DNA of 64,000 nucleotides from positions 3,598,482 to 3,662,481 of the forward strand of contig NZ_FSRA01000001.1 of the NCBI RefSeq assembly GCF_900129465.1, given 5' to 3'. This stretch comes from Chitinophaga niabensis (GTDB lineage Bacteria > Bacteroidota > Bacteroidia > Chitinophagales > Chitinophagaceae). The notes under the pieces are model-generated. The model searched no databases, had not been told where the DNA came from, and worked only from the letters and a program-made list of their open reading frames with translations. The position numbers and the translations under genes were made by a program. Shown here in pieces: positions 26,758 to 35,224 of this stretch (positions within the stretch are counted from its first letter, which is position 1; each line of letters begins with the position of its first letter).

Positions 26758-28038
26758 TTAATTAGATTTTATACGAATACTTACCGCGTTCTTATGTGCG
26801 TCCAGTCCTTCCGCAGCAGCCATGGCTTCAATGGAAGGTGCCAATGCCAGCAGGCCTTCGCGGGTAAGGCGCTGAAAAGTGATCTTCTTCACAAAACTAT
26901 CTACACTCACTCCGCTGTATGCAGTGGCATACCCATTGGTAGGTAAGGTGTGATTGGTACCGGAAGCATAATCCCCTGCACTTTCCGGGGAATAATTCCC
27001 CAGGAATACAGAACCTGCATTGATGACGCGGGTGGCTAAGGCTTCATCATTTTCACAAGCCATGATCAGGTGCTCGGGTGCATAATCGTTAAGCATGTCC
27101 ATGGCTTCATCCCTGTCTTTTACAAGGATCAGTTTGCTATTGTCCAGTGCCTGGGCTGCCAGCTCTTTACGAGGCAGCAAAGCCAGTTGCGCTGCTACTT
27201 CTTTTTCCACTTCCACGATCACTTTTTCGGATGTGGTCACCAGCAATACCTGGCTATCCGCACCATGTTCAGCCTGGGACAAGAGGTCTGCCGCTACAAA
27301 TGCAGGCACACATGCATCATCCGCAAATACCGCTACTTCAGAAGGCCCTGCGGGCATATCGATGGCAGTGCCTGCACTGTTCACCAATTGTTTGGCGCAG
27401 GTTACATACTGATTGCCTGGCCCGAAGATCTTATAGACTTTCGGCACGCTTTCCGTACCATAGGCCATTGCGCCGATTGCCTGTACCCCGCCGGTTTTGA
27501 ACACCTGCGTGATACCCGTGAAATGTGCAGCCCATAATACGGCGGGATGCACGAGGCCATCTTTGCCGGGAGGTGTGCAAAGCACTATTTCATTACAGCC
27601 GGCCAGCCGTGCCGGAATGGCCAGCATCAGGATGGTAGAGAACAAAGGGGCTGTGCCGCCCGGAATGTATAACCCCACCTTTTCAATGCCTACCGGTTTA
27701 CGCCAGCATTGTACACCCGGCATGGTTTCTATGAGGGTAACAGATTCCACCTGTGCGCGGTGAAAAGCTTCGATGTTGAGCGCCGCCTGCCGGATAGCAT
27801 TTTTCAATGGTTCATCCAGGATGGCATCTGCTGCTTCAAATTCAGCTGTGGTTACGCGGATGTCAGTCAGCGTTACCTTATCGAACTGCTGTGTATACTT
27901 ACGCAAAGCAGCATCACCGGTGACCTTTACATCAGCGAGGATGGCAGACACGGTGGCTTCCAGCTCACGCGTATCAAATACCGGGCGTTGCAGCAGTGCG
28001 TTCCATGTATTCTTTTCCGGATAGCGGATGACTTGCAT
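26758..28038 (-). CDS. hisD: Histidinol dehydrogenase
   Basis: NAD-dependent zinc enzyme that oxidises histidinol to histidine, the last step of the pathway. Visible motifs are VGLYIPGGTAPLFSTILMLAIPA, VYKIFGPGNQYVTCAKQLV, IDMPAGPSEVAVFADD, LLSQAEHGADSQVLLVT and the zinc/substrate region VFLGNYSPESAGDYASGTNHTLPTNGYA. Length 426 is standard. It lies 11 bases downstream of hisG. Confidence 0.97.
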   Translation of the reverse strand: MQVIRYPEKNTWNALLQRPVFDTRELEATVSAILADVKVTGDAALRKYTQQFDKVTLTDIRVTTAEFEAADAILDEPLKNAIRQAALNIEAFHRAQVESVTLIETMPGVQCWRKPVGIEKVGLYIPGGTAPLFSTILMLAIPARLAGCNEIVLCTPPGKDGLVHPAVLWAAHFTGITQVFKTGGVQAIGAMAYGTESVPKVYKIFGPGNQYVTCAKQLVNSAGTAIDMPAGPSEVAVFADDACVPAFVAADLLSQAEHGADSQVLLVTTSEKVIVEVEKEVAAQLALLPRKELAAQALDNSKLILVKDRDEAMDMLNDYAPEHLIMACENDEALATRVINAGSVFLGNYSPESAGDYASGTNHTLPTNGYATAYSGVSVDSFVKKITFQRLTREGLLALAPSIEAMAAAEGLDAHKNAVSIRIKSN

Positions 28039-28049
28039 AATACTATTCT

Positions 28050-28907
28050 TTAAATAACCATTTTCTCGATCGGTACTACCAGGATGCCTTGTGCCCCGGC
28101 TTCTTTCAGGCTTTCAATGATATCCCAGAATTCGTTTTCGTTCAGTACGGAATGCACAGAGCTCCAGCCGGCTTCTGCCAAAGGCAGTACGGTTGGGCTT
28201 TTCATACCCGGCAGCAGGCCAATGATCTCAGAGAGTTTATCATTTGGTGCGTTGAGCAGGATGTATTTGTTGTTCTTGGCTTTCTTCACTGCCTGGATGC
28301 GGAAGATCAGTTTGGCCAGCAGTTGCTGCTGTTCAGCAGTGAGTTTATCATTTGCCACCAGGATGGCTTCCGACCTTAACACTGTTTCCACTTCTTTGAG
28401 GCCATTCATGAACAGGGTGGAGCCGCTGCTCACGAGGTCGCAGATAGCATCTGCCAAACCAATGCCAGGTGCTATTTCAACGGAACCGCTGATCTCGTGG
28501 ATCTCTGCTGTAATGCCCATTTTTGCCAGGAAGTCTCCCAGGATGCCGGGATAGCTGGTAGCAATGCGCTGGCCATCCAGGTCTTTGATAGAATTGTACT
28601 CCATGGACCTGGGCACTGCCATGGCTAAACGGCATTTGCCAAAGCCCAGTTTCTCTACGGTACGGATAGGCGGGCGGCTTTTTTCGAGCACTACGTTCTC
28701 TCCCACGATACCGATGTCCGCTACGCCGTCTTCCACGTATTGCGGAATATCATCGTCCCGCAGGAAGAATACTTCCAGCGGAAAGTTAGTGGCTTCCGTT
28801 TTGAGTTTGTTCACGCCGTTATTGATGTCTATCCCGCATTCTTTCAGCAGTTTGATAGAATCTTCGTGCAGGCGACCTGATTTCTGAATGGCAATACGCA
28901 GTTTCAT
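28050..28907 (-). CDS. hisG: ATP phosphoribosyltransferase, long form
   Basis: First step of histidine synthesis, joining ATP and PRPP. The catalytic part starts MKLRIAIQKSGRLHEDSIKLLKECGI and has YVEDGVADIGIVGENVVLE and the PRPP-binding DLVSSGSTLFMNGLKEVE. 285 residues corresponds to the long hexameric form with a C-terminal ACT-like domain (about 212-285) for histidine feedback, so no HisZ is needed. It is the first structural gene of the his operon, preceded by a His-rich leader peptide and a terminator. Confidence 0.97.
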   Translation of the reverse strand: MKLRIAIQKSGRLHEDSIKLLKECGIDINNGVNKLKTEATNFPLEVFFLRDDDIPQYVEDGVADIGIVGENVVLEKSRPPIRTVEKLGFGKCRLAMAVPRSMEYNSIKDLDGQRIATSYPGILGDFLAKMGITAEIHEISGSVEIAPGIGLADAICDLVSSGSTLFMNGLKEVETVLRSEAILVANDKLTAEQQQLLAKLIFRIQAVKKAKNNKYILLNAPNDKLSEIIGLLPGMKSPTVLPLAEAGWSSVHSVLNENEFWDIIESLKEAGAQGILVVPIEKMVI

Positions 28908-28924
28908 AATTTTCTGATTGAAAC

Positions 28925-28957
28925 AAAAAAAGGCTTACCGGGATGCGGTAAGCCTTT
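28925..28957 (-). terminator. Attenuator terminator before hisG
   Basis: A perfect 12-bp stem AAAGGCTTACCG (28957-28946) / CGGTAAGCCTTT (28940-28929) with a 5-base loop is followed by a run of T residues (28931-28925), a textbook intrinsic terminator. It lies between the His-rich leader peptide and hisG. The leader segment CGGTAGGC (29002-28995) can pair with GCTTACCG of the 5' arm (28953-28946, one G-U) as antiterminator. Confidence 0.95.
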
Positions 28958-28980
28958 GATGGTGAATATCTGTGTGTACA

Positions 28981-29046
28981 TTACAGCATTCCCTGCCTAC
29001 CGGTCTGGTAAGTATGGTGATGATGTATGTGTACGTTGTTGATCAT
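28981..29046 (-). CDS. hisL: his operon leader peptide
   Basis: A 21-codon frame starts MINNVHIHHHH, giving five His codons in a six-codon stretch, and ends in TAA. This is the classic histidine attenuator peptide. After the His codons, CTTACC (29012-29007) and GGTAGG (29001-28996) form a 6-bp hairpin with a 5-base loop inside the coding part (the 1:2 structure). The second arm can instead pair with the terminator 5' arm (the 2:3 structure). A ribosome held at the His codons would block the first arm and favour transcription into hisG. The stop is 24 bases before the terminator stem. Confidence 0.93.
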   Translation of the reverse strand: MINNVHIHHHHTYQTGRQGML

Positions 29047-29063
29047 GTTTTAAAAATCTGGTG

Positions 29064-29093
29064 CAAAAATAGGAAGTAATCTGAATAATCAAA
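29064..29093 (-). promoter_or_regulatory. Candidate his operon promoter
   Basis: TTTG (29093-29090) and TATTTTTG (29071-29064) on the minus strand are separated by 18 bases, matching TTTG-N18-TAnnTTTG without mismatch. Transcription would start near 29057, about 10 bases before the leader ATG. Confidence 0.75.
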
Positions 29094-29372
29094 TCATGTT
29101 TCCCTTTTATAGATAATTTACCGTTAAAATGGCATTTTGTTAGATAAAATCTAACTGCCTGGCCCTTTAAGGCACAGGCAGTCAGGAATTAATGGTGAAA
29201 ACAAACACTGAACCAGGTTAAAATGGCGGAAAACAGTTTAATCTGACGCAAAGCTGCATCATGATAAGTTATCACCAAAAAAAGATTGATCAAATGCCCG
29301 TTGCGGGTGACGAACGCCGTATATCAGAAAATCACCGAATTTTGGGCCTTATCGTACTAAATTGCCGTTTGT
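29094..29372. other. Intergenic region between his operon and kinase gene, with two inverted repeats
   Basis: No gene is supported here. A perfect inverted repeat GTTAGAT-AAA-ATCTAAC spans 29139-29155. It is directly followed by a second stem-loop TGCCTGGCC-CTTTAA-GGC-A-CAGGCA at 29156-29180, with one bulged base and no T-run on either side. The position between divergent transcription units suggests a regulatory role, but no regulator can be assigned. Confidence 0.5.
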
Positions 29373-30407
29373 ATGGCGCAGAAGAATATATTGAACAACA
29401 GCTGGGTGGTGAATACGCTCTTCCTGATCGTTCTCCTGACCGTGATGGTGCTGGTGAACATGCAGTATGAGCCCATCAATAATGTGCGGTTGTATCTGAA
29501 CAACGGGGTATCTGTTATTTTCATTTATGTGATGTGTGCGGTCCACAATAAATACATGCTGAATATGCTGATCATGAAACGGCTGTACTGGCAGTATTTA
29601 GGGCTATTGGTGGGCTGGCTGGCCTTTACCACCTGGGGTTCCTATACTTTAAGGGTGAATATCTTCCGAACGGATATGGACATGATCTGGGTGAGCGACC
29701 TGGTATTTTCCCTGGCCTGCCTGCTGATCGGCATCGGGCTGTGGTTCCTTTACCGGCAGGCTACCTGGCATACCCTGGAATTAAGGAACTCGCTGCTGAT
29801 GCGGGATAAGGAGATCCAGTACCTGCAAAGCCAGCTGAACCCGCATTTCTTTTTCAATACCCTCAACAACCTGTACGGCGTAAGTCTCCGCTATCCTAAT
29901 AAAACACCGGAACTGATCCTCAGCATTTCCGAGTTGCTGCGCTACCAGTTACAAAGCTCCCGCAAGCAACTGGTGCCCCTGGAAGATGAATTGCAGTTCG
30001 TGCGGAATTATGTACACCTGGAAAGAGCGAGGGTAAGACAAAGATGCCAGGTAAGCTTTAAAAAGAAAGGCAGTGAAAAAGACCTGCTGATCACCCCGCT
30101 GATCCTGATCACTTTTGTAGAGAACGCATTCAAATATGCCCCTTCCAGCATCCAGGCCTCCTACATCAAAGTGGAACTGGAGATCAAAGGAGAAACTTTG
30201 CTGCTCAAGATCCGCAACACCGTTCCGGAAAATAAACAATCCGTATCTTCGACGGGCGTAGGATTGAACAATGTGAAACAGCGGCTGGCCCTCGCCTATG
30301 CGAAACGGCATACCCTGGTCACGCATGAAGAGAACAATATTTATTACACAGAACTGCTTTTAACTTTAGAACGCCATGCAAGTACTCCGCTGCCTGATCG
30401 TAGATGA
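29373..30407 (+). CDS. LytS/YehU-type membrane sensor histidine kinase
   Basis: Sensor kinase of the His_kinase (PF06580) class. Four hydrophobic segments are seen (about residues 12-29, 43-56, 74-92, 106-127), then a short coiled linker and the phospho-acceptor motif SQLNPHFFFNTLNNLYG with His158. The N-box LILITFVENAFKYAP and the G-box STGVGLNNVKQRL complete the ATPase. 344 residues is normal. Its 3' end overlaps the LytTR regulator gene by 32 bases, so the two form a pair. It differs from the pair at 1-2002 by lacking the large extracytoplasmic loop. Confidence 0.93.
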   Translation: MAQKNILNNSWVVNTLFLIVLLTVMVLVNMQYEPINNVRLYLNNGVSVIFIYVMCAVHNKYMLNMLIMKRLYWQYLGLLVGWLAFTTWGSYTLRVNIFRTDMDMIWVSDLVFSLACLLIGIGLWFLYRQATWHTLELRNSLLMRDKEIQYLQSQLNPHFFFNTLNNLYGVSLRYPNKTPELILSISELLRYQLQSSRKQLVPLEDELQFVRNYVHLERARVRQRCQVSFKKKGSEKDLLITPLILITFVENAFKYAPSSIQASYIKVELEIKGETLLLKIRNTVPENKQSVSSTGVGLNNVKQRLALAYAKRHTLVTHEENNIYYTELLLTLERHASTPLPDRR

Positions 30408-31065
30408 CGAACCCGGGGCACATTATGTGCTGGAAGCGCATATTGAAAAAGTGCAGGCCTTACAGATAGTAGGGCATTGCTACAATGCCATGGAAACCGC
30501 CAATTTCCTGCATCGCGAGAAAGTGGATGTGGTGTTCCTGGATATCAATATGCCGGAATTAAGCGGGCTGGACCTTCTGAAAACGCTGAACAACAATCAT
30601 CCTAAGATCATACTTTGCAGCGCCTACAGCGAGTTTGCACTGGAAAGTTATGAATACGATGTAGTGGACTATATCCTGAAACCCATCAGCTTCCCCCGTT
30701 TCCTGAAAGCGGTGAATAAGATCCTGCAACAGGAAGCGCCGGCTGTTAATCCGCCGGAAGAACCCCTGCTGCTGAAAACCGGCAGTACCCAAACGTCTGT
30801 AGATCCCGGCGATATCTACTACGTGCAAAGTATGGGCAACTACGTGAAAGTATACCTAGAGAATAAATGCCTCATTGTAAACGCTACCACAGCAGAAATG
30901 GAAAAGCTGCTGCCTGTTTGCAATTTTGTGCGCATCCATAAATCCTACATCATTGCCGCGGACAAAGTGGACGAATGGGGACCACGCCATGTGGTGATCC
31001 TGGATGAAAGCCTGCCCGTTGGTCAAACCTTCAAGATTAACCTGAATAAGCTAAAAGAAAGATAA
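30376..31065 (+). CDS. LytTR-family response regulator
   Basis: Receiver domain plus LytTR DNA-binding domain. Residues 1-120 show CLIVDDEPGAHYVLE, the phospho-acceptor in VVFLDINMPELSG (Asp56), and DYILKPISFPRF. The LytTR half (about 130-225) has DIYYVQSMGNYVKVYLENK and FVRIHKSYIIAADKV. 229 residues is the usual size. The gene overlaps its kinase by 32 bases and ends only 11 bases before the start of the heparinase II/III-like gene, which suggests that the lyase belongs to the same transcript. Confidence 0.93.
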   Translation: MQVLRCLIVDDEPGAHYVLEAHIEKVQALQIVGHCYNAMETANFLHREKVDVVFLDINMPELSGLDLLKTLNNNHPKIILCSAYSEFALESYEYDVVDYILKPISFPRFLKAVNKILQQEAPAVNPPEEPLLLKTGSTQTSVDPGDIYYVQSMGNYVKVYLENKCLIVNATTAEMEKLLPVCNFVRIHKSYIIAADKVDEWGPRHVVILDESLPVGQTFKINLNKLKER

Positions 31066-31076
31066 GGCCCGCTTTG

Positions 31077-33044
31077 ATGCCAACAGAAATGAGAGTATTT
31101 TCACAATCAAAATTCCACATTGTGAAAAGTATCTTCTTATTATTGGTATCCGTATTCCTGCCCGCCAACGTTTCCGCACAGGATCATAAAGACCTGCTCA
31201 CCAGCCGCTACAGCGAAGCGCAGCTGGGCACCATGCTTACCAAAAACCAGGATTGGGTTACACTTCCGGCTTATACACAACGCTCATTCTGGGACGCCCT
31301 TCCTTCCGGTATCCGTGAATCCCTCATTAAACAAGGGGAAGCATCCCTGCCTTTCAAATGGGACGTTGTAAAAGCTACAGACATCATGGAGTTTACCCGT
31401 ACAGGTAACCGCAATACCATGCAGAACCCTAACTCTGCCCGTAAGAGTGCGTTGCAGAACCTTGTGCTGGCAGAACTGGCAGAAGGGAAAGGCAGGTTCA
31501 TGGATCAGATCATTAACGGCAGCTGGGCCATCTGTGAACAAAGTTCCTGGGTGCTCTCTGCACACCTGCCTGTTACCAAAGGGTTTGAACTACTTCCGGA
31601 CATCACCAAACCTGTGATAGACCTGGGTTCCGCCGATGCTGCGGCTTTGCTGGCCTGGGTGCATTATTTCCTCAAAGCCCCCCTGGATAAAGTGAATCCG
31701 CTGATCGCCGACAGGATCAAATACGAAGTGCGTAAAAATGTGCTGGTCCCTTATTATACCCGCAATGATTTCTGGTGGATGGGTTTTAATGAACGCCCGC
31801 AGAATAACTGGAATCCCTGGATCAATTACAACATGCTGCAATGTATGCTGCTCATGGAAGATGATCAGGCAGTGAAGGTGAAGAACGTGTACAAAGCCCT
31901 GCAATCCATCGATAAGTTCACGAACTCTTACAAACCGGATGGAGGCTGTGATGAAGGCCCCTCCTACTGGAGCCATGCCGGCGGTAAATATTTTGAATGC
32001 CTGGAATTATTACACCATGCCACCCATGGTAAGCTGGATGTATTCGCTCATCCGCTCATTAAAAACATGGGCAACTACATCTGCAATATGTACATCAACA
32101 GCCCCTACTTCGTGAACTTTGCGGATGCGAGTGCGAAAGGCGGTATCAATGCAGGAATGGTATACAGGTATGGCAGAGCGATCAAAGATTCCACCATGAG
32201 CGGCTTTGGCGCTTTCTATGCGCAAAAAGGCAAAATGCCTGGAGCTGGCACCATAGAAGCTGTGATCACAGACCTTACCACCATGAATGAGGTCCTGGCT
32301 TATCCGGCCAAAGAACCGCTCATTGGTTCTTATTGGTACCCTGACAATCAAATTGCGATTGCGCGGGAATATCCGGGCTCAAAGCAGGGTTTTTATTTTG
32401 CCGGCAAAGGCGGGCATAATGCAGAATCACATAATCATAATGATGTAGGGACTTTCATTCTCTATTACAACGGCTTACCCTGCCTGGTGGATGCAGGGGT
32501 TGGTACTTATGTGCGGCAGACTTTCAGCCCCGACCGTTATAAGATATGGACGATGCAATCTGCTTTCCATAACCTGCCGATCATCAATGGTGTGCAGCAA
32601 CAGAATGGTGCGGAGTTTAAAGCGGCTTCTGCTGCGTTCTCTTCTACCGCTAAACAGGTTTCTTTTACGGCTGATATTGCTACAGCATATCCTGCTGCCG
32701 CTAAAGTGAAAACATGGAAGAGAGGTTATCAGTTAAACAGAGGGGGCGCATTTGTGATCACGGATGATTATGTACTGAATGAATTTGTAGCAACGCAGCA
32801 GTTGAATTTCCTTACGTTCTGTAAAGTGGTGGAAACTGCGCCTGGCCGGTTGAAGTTAACGGGAGAGAATTTTGTACTGATCATGCAGTACGATGCGAAG
32901 CAGTTCGATGCGGAGATCACGCATATTGATAACAATGATCCGCGGCTGGAGAATATCTGGCCAGGTGGGTTGGAGAGGATCCTGCTGAAGGGGAAGAATA
33001 CTTCGGTTAAGGGAAGTGCTAAGATAGAGATAAAGAAGGGTTGA
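31077..33044 (+). CDS. Heparinase II/III-like polysaccharide lyase
   Basis: Exported polysaccharide lyase-like protein. A signal peptide lies around residues 13-35 (IVKSIFLLLVSVFLPANVSAQ). An alpha-helical toroid region follows, with FWWMGFNERPQNNWNPWINYNML, DGGCDEGPSYWSHAGG and FVNFADASAKG. The C-terminal heparinase II/III beta domain carries AGKGGHNAESHNHNDVGTFILYYNGLPCLVDAGVGTY. The His/Asn/Tyr content fits catalysis by beta-elimination on uronate-containing glycans such as heparin, chondroitin or alginate; the exact substrate cannot be read. A TTG at 31074 and an ATG at 31089 are alternative starts. It lies directly after the LytTR regulator gene. Confidence 0.85.
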   Translation: MPTEMRVFSQSKFHIVKSIFLLLVSVFLPANVSAQDHKDLLTSRYSEAQLGTMLTKNQDWVTLPAYTQRSFWDALPSGIRESLIKQGEASLPFKWDVVKATDIMEFTRTGNRNTMQNPNSARKSALQNLVLAELAEGKGRFMDQIINGSWAICEQSSWVLSAHLPVTKGFELLPDITKPVIDLGSADAAALLAWVHYFLKAPLDKVNPLIADRIKYEVRKNVLVPYYTRNDFWWMGFNERPQNNWNPWINYNMLQCMLLMEDDQAVKVKNVYKALQSIDKFTNSYKPDGGCDEGPSYWSHAGGKYFECLELLHHATHGKLDVFAHPLIKNMGNYICNMYINSPYFVNFADASAKGGINAGMVYRYGRAIKDSTMSGFGAFYAQKGKMPGAGTIEAVITDLTTMNEVLAYPAKEPLIGSYWYPDNQIAIAREYPGSKQGFYFAGKGGHNAESHNHNDVGTFILYYNGLPCLVDAGVGTYVRQTFSPDRYKIWTMQSAFHNLPIINGVQQQNGAEFKAASAAFSSTAKQVSFTADIATAYPAAAKVKTWKRGYQLNRGGAFVITDDYVLNEFVATQQLNFLTFCKVVETAPGRLKLTGENFVLIMQYDAKQFDAEITHIDNNDPRLENIWPGGLERILLKGKNTSVKGSAKIEIKKG

Positions 33045-33088
33045 TTGACGATGCAGTATTTGCTGTACCAAAACCAAGGCGGAAGCTT

Positions 33089-34750
33089 TTATTCATTTGT
33101 GACCACAAAATTAAACCTTCCCCCGGGAGCGGCATCTCCATTCACGTACCAGTCCAGCGGGTTTTCTTCCTGCATATTATCAGACCATTTAAATTCAAAG
33201 CTCTTTGTTGTAATGAATTTAGCTGGTATGCTGATCATTAATTCATTCCCTTTCAGTTGATATTTCACCTTTGCTATATACTTCCCATTATGTTGTAATT
33301 GATCCCCTCCCACAACACGGTAATCATATTTACCGTTACGATCTGTATCCAACCATAACGTCATCCAGTTTTTACCGGTATTGGGCGTGATGGGTGCAAC
33401 GGTCCTCGCATAAAAATAAATCCATTGTTTATCTCTTGCCACTTTCATCAACTCAAGATCGTTCCGGCCGGTTGTGTTCTCATACATCACTTTTGGTTCA
33501 GATTGTGCGCCAGGAAATTTCCTGTGCAATACATCGCCGGTATAATCTTTAAATTCAGGTGATACCTGGCCCCAATCTCCCCAACCTTTGATCGTCTTCT
33601 CTCTAAGCAAAGGTATTGCCTCCATACCTTTATACCGCCTGATATTGCTCACCATCTGCATGTAGTAATGATCTTCCAAACCAGCAGTCAGCGAAGGTTC
33701 TATATCTCTGCTATACTCCGGGCTGGCCTGATCTACAAAGACCGCGGTGTCTTTACTTTTCTTGTATCTCCATTTCCCAGCAATCCATTCATTCCACCCT
33801 GTTATAAATATGAATGGTACGTCCTGCTTCAATGCATAATCCCACTGCTCCTGTATGTTGTAGCCGTAAGGCAGATCTGCTGCAGTACCTTCTGCACCAT
33901 TCCGGTAACTCCTGCCCCAGTTGCCATGCCGTTTATAAAAAGCTGAATGCCCCATAGGCACAGCAGGATGTTGTGCGGTGGAAACATTCACGATCTCTCT
34001 TTCCCCTTTATGATTACGGTATACATGCTGCGGGCGCTGGAATTCTATCCAGGGCCAGGCATTCTCTTTAAATGCTTCCGTAGGCCATTGGGATTCGCGT
34101 ATGGTAAAAAAGGAATTTCCAGCTTCTTTGGAAATGCCAATGATCAGGGGTTTTCCATCGAGATAAAACCAATTTTCCGGGTAGCGGTAGGGCGCGCCTG
34201 CTTTATAACAACTGTCATACAGCTCCTGCATGGTTTCCCCGGATTTTGTATTCGTATAGAAAACCACCTTAGGCGTTTTTCTTCCCTGTTTGCGGACTGC
34301 TTCCAGGGCACGCATTAATGCATCTGTTTGTTTCAGATAGGTGAGGCGGTTGGTGGCATCGAGGATTAAGATATCTACGCCCGCATCCGTTAATAATTGT
34401 ACGTTTTTTAAATGCACCCAATAATCTCCGCCCTGGTAATACCCATAAATGGGCTGGCCCCAGAAATAGTATTTACCTGCCACTCCGGCACCACCACCCC
34501 AGCCGGGAGAATTGAAATCATTGAATACGGAAGAATCCCGGTTCCACATTTCGGTAAGGTCCCAGTATTTTTCGGAGGTGGGGGAATCTCCCTGCCAGAG
34601 GAAGTAAAAGAGGGCAACATGTTTATCAGCCTTTGGAGCGCCTGCTTCTTTTTGCTGGGGCAGTACGCGGCCTAATCCGTCTGTGGCGGCTAAGGTCTGG
34701 GCTGTTCCTATTATAGGAACGAATAATAGCATGGTTAATAAGAGCCTCAT
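33089..34750 (-). CDS. GH99-like / DUF5010 exported glycosidase-like protein
   Basis: Exported protein with a signal peptide ending IIGTAQ (residue 18). Residues about 45-400 form a TIM-barrel-like domain resembling glycoside hydrolase families 71/99: HVALFYFLWQGDS, VHLKNVQLLTDAGVDILILDATN, KVVFYTNTKSG and FIFITGWNEWIAGKW. The C-terminal part, about 405-553, looks like a carbohydrate-binding beta-sandwich (VARDKQWIYFYARTV, MTLWLDTDRNGKYDYRVVGG). The catalytic pair cannot be assigned with confidence. It is convergent with the heparinase-like gene. Confidence 0.75.
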   Translation of the reverse strand: MRLLLTMLLFVPIIGTAQTLAATDGLGRVLPQQKEAGAPKADKHVALFYFLWQGDSPTSEKYWDLTEMWNRDSSVFNDFNSPGWGGGAGVAGKYYFWGQPIYGYYQGGDYWVHLKNVQLLTDAGVDILILDATNRLTYLKQTDALMRALEAVRKQGRKTPKVVFYTNTKSGETMQELYDSCYKAGAPYRYPENWFYLDGKPLIIGISKEAGNSFFTIRESQWPTEAFKENAWPWIEFQRPQHVYRNHKGEREIVNVSTAQHPAVPMGHSAFYKRHGNWGRSYRNGAEGTAADLPYGYNIQEQWDYALKQDVPFIFITGWNEWIAGKWRYKKSKDTAVFVDQASPEYSRDIEPSLTAGLEDHYYMQMVSNIRRYKGMEAIPLLREKTIKGWGDWGQVSPEFKDYTGDVLHRKFPGAQSEPKVMYENTTGRNDLELMKVARDKQWIYFYARTVAPITPNTGKNWMTLWLDTDRNGKYDYRVVGGDQLQHNGKYIAKVKYQLKGNELMISIPAKFITTKSFEFKWSDNMQEENPLDWYVNGDAAPGGRFNFVVTNE

Positions 34751-34804
34751 GCATACAACATACGGGATTTTGGGGATAGGGGCATCCTGTACTATCCTTT
34801 TAAT

Positions 34805-35215
34805 TTATTTAATCTTATACTTCTTCTTAAATCTCCGCATTTTCACCTGAGCAGCTATAGCAATCCCCAATCCAAAAAGCCCCAAACCTACTCCTGATAT
34901 CAGCCCTTTAATTCCTGACTCATTTGGCCATAAGATTCGATCAGAGCCTTCCAGCATTCTCACTTCCATAAGCTCTCCTATATGATGCTCATTACAAAAG
35001 TTGCCCCTTGTTCTTTTATCATATAATTTACCTTTATAACTGAATGTAACAAAGTAAGTCACTTTTGATCCTATGCAGGATGCAGGCAAATTTTCAATCC
35101 GCATAGTAACCACATGCCCATGCTCACCTACCCTATATTCATCGTGATTGCTGATTGTTAAAATAATTGATCCGATAAAAAAAACAATCCCTGCAAAAAA
35201 AATAAACTTCATCAT
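34805..35215 (-). CDS. Small membrane protein of unknown function next to RHS protein tip
   Basis: A 136-residue protein with a hydrophobic segment at about 4-22 and a second at about 107-125, separated by a soluble beta-rich part (TYFVTFSYKGKLYDKRTRGNFCNEHHIGELMEVRML). The arrangement resembles DUF3592-type proteins, but I do not recognise the family with certainty. The gene starts 9 bases after the stop of the RHS core protein, on the same strand, the usual place of an immunity gene in polymorphic toxin systems. This role is only inferred from position. Confidence 0.6.
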   Translation of the reverse strand: MMKFIFFAGIVFFIGSIILTISNHDEYRVGEHGHVVTMRIENLPASCIGSKVTYFVTFSYKGKLYDKRTRGNFCNEHHIGELMEVRMLEGSDRILWPNESGIKGLISGVGLGLFGLGIAIAAQVKMRRFKKKYKIK

Positions 35216-35224
35216 AACTAACCA

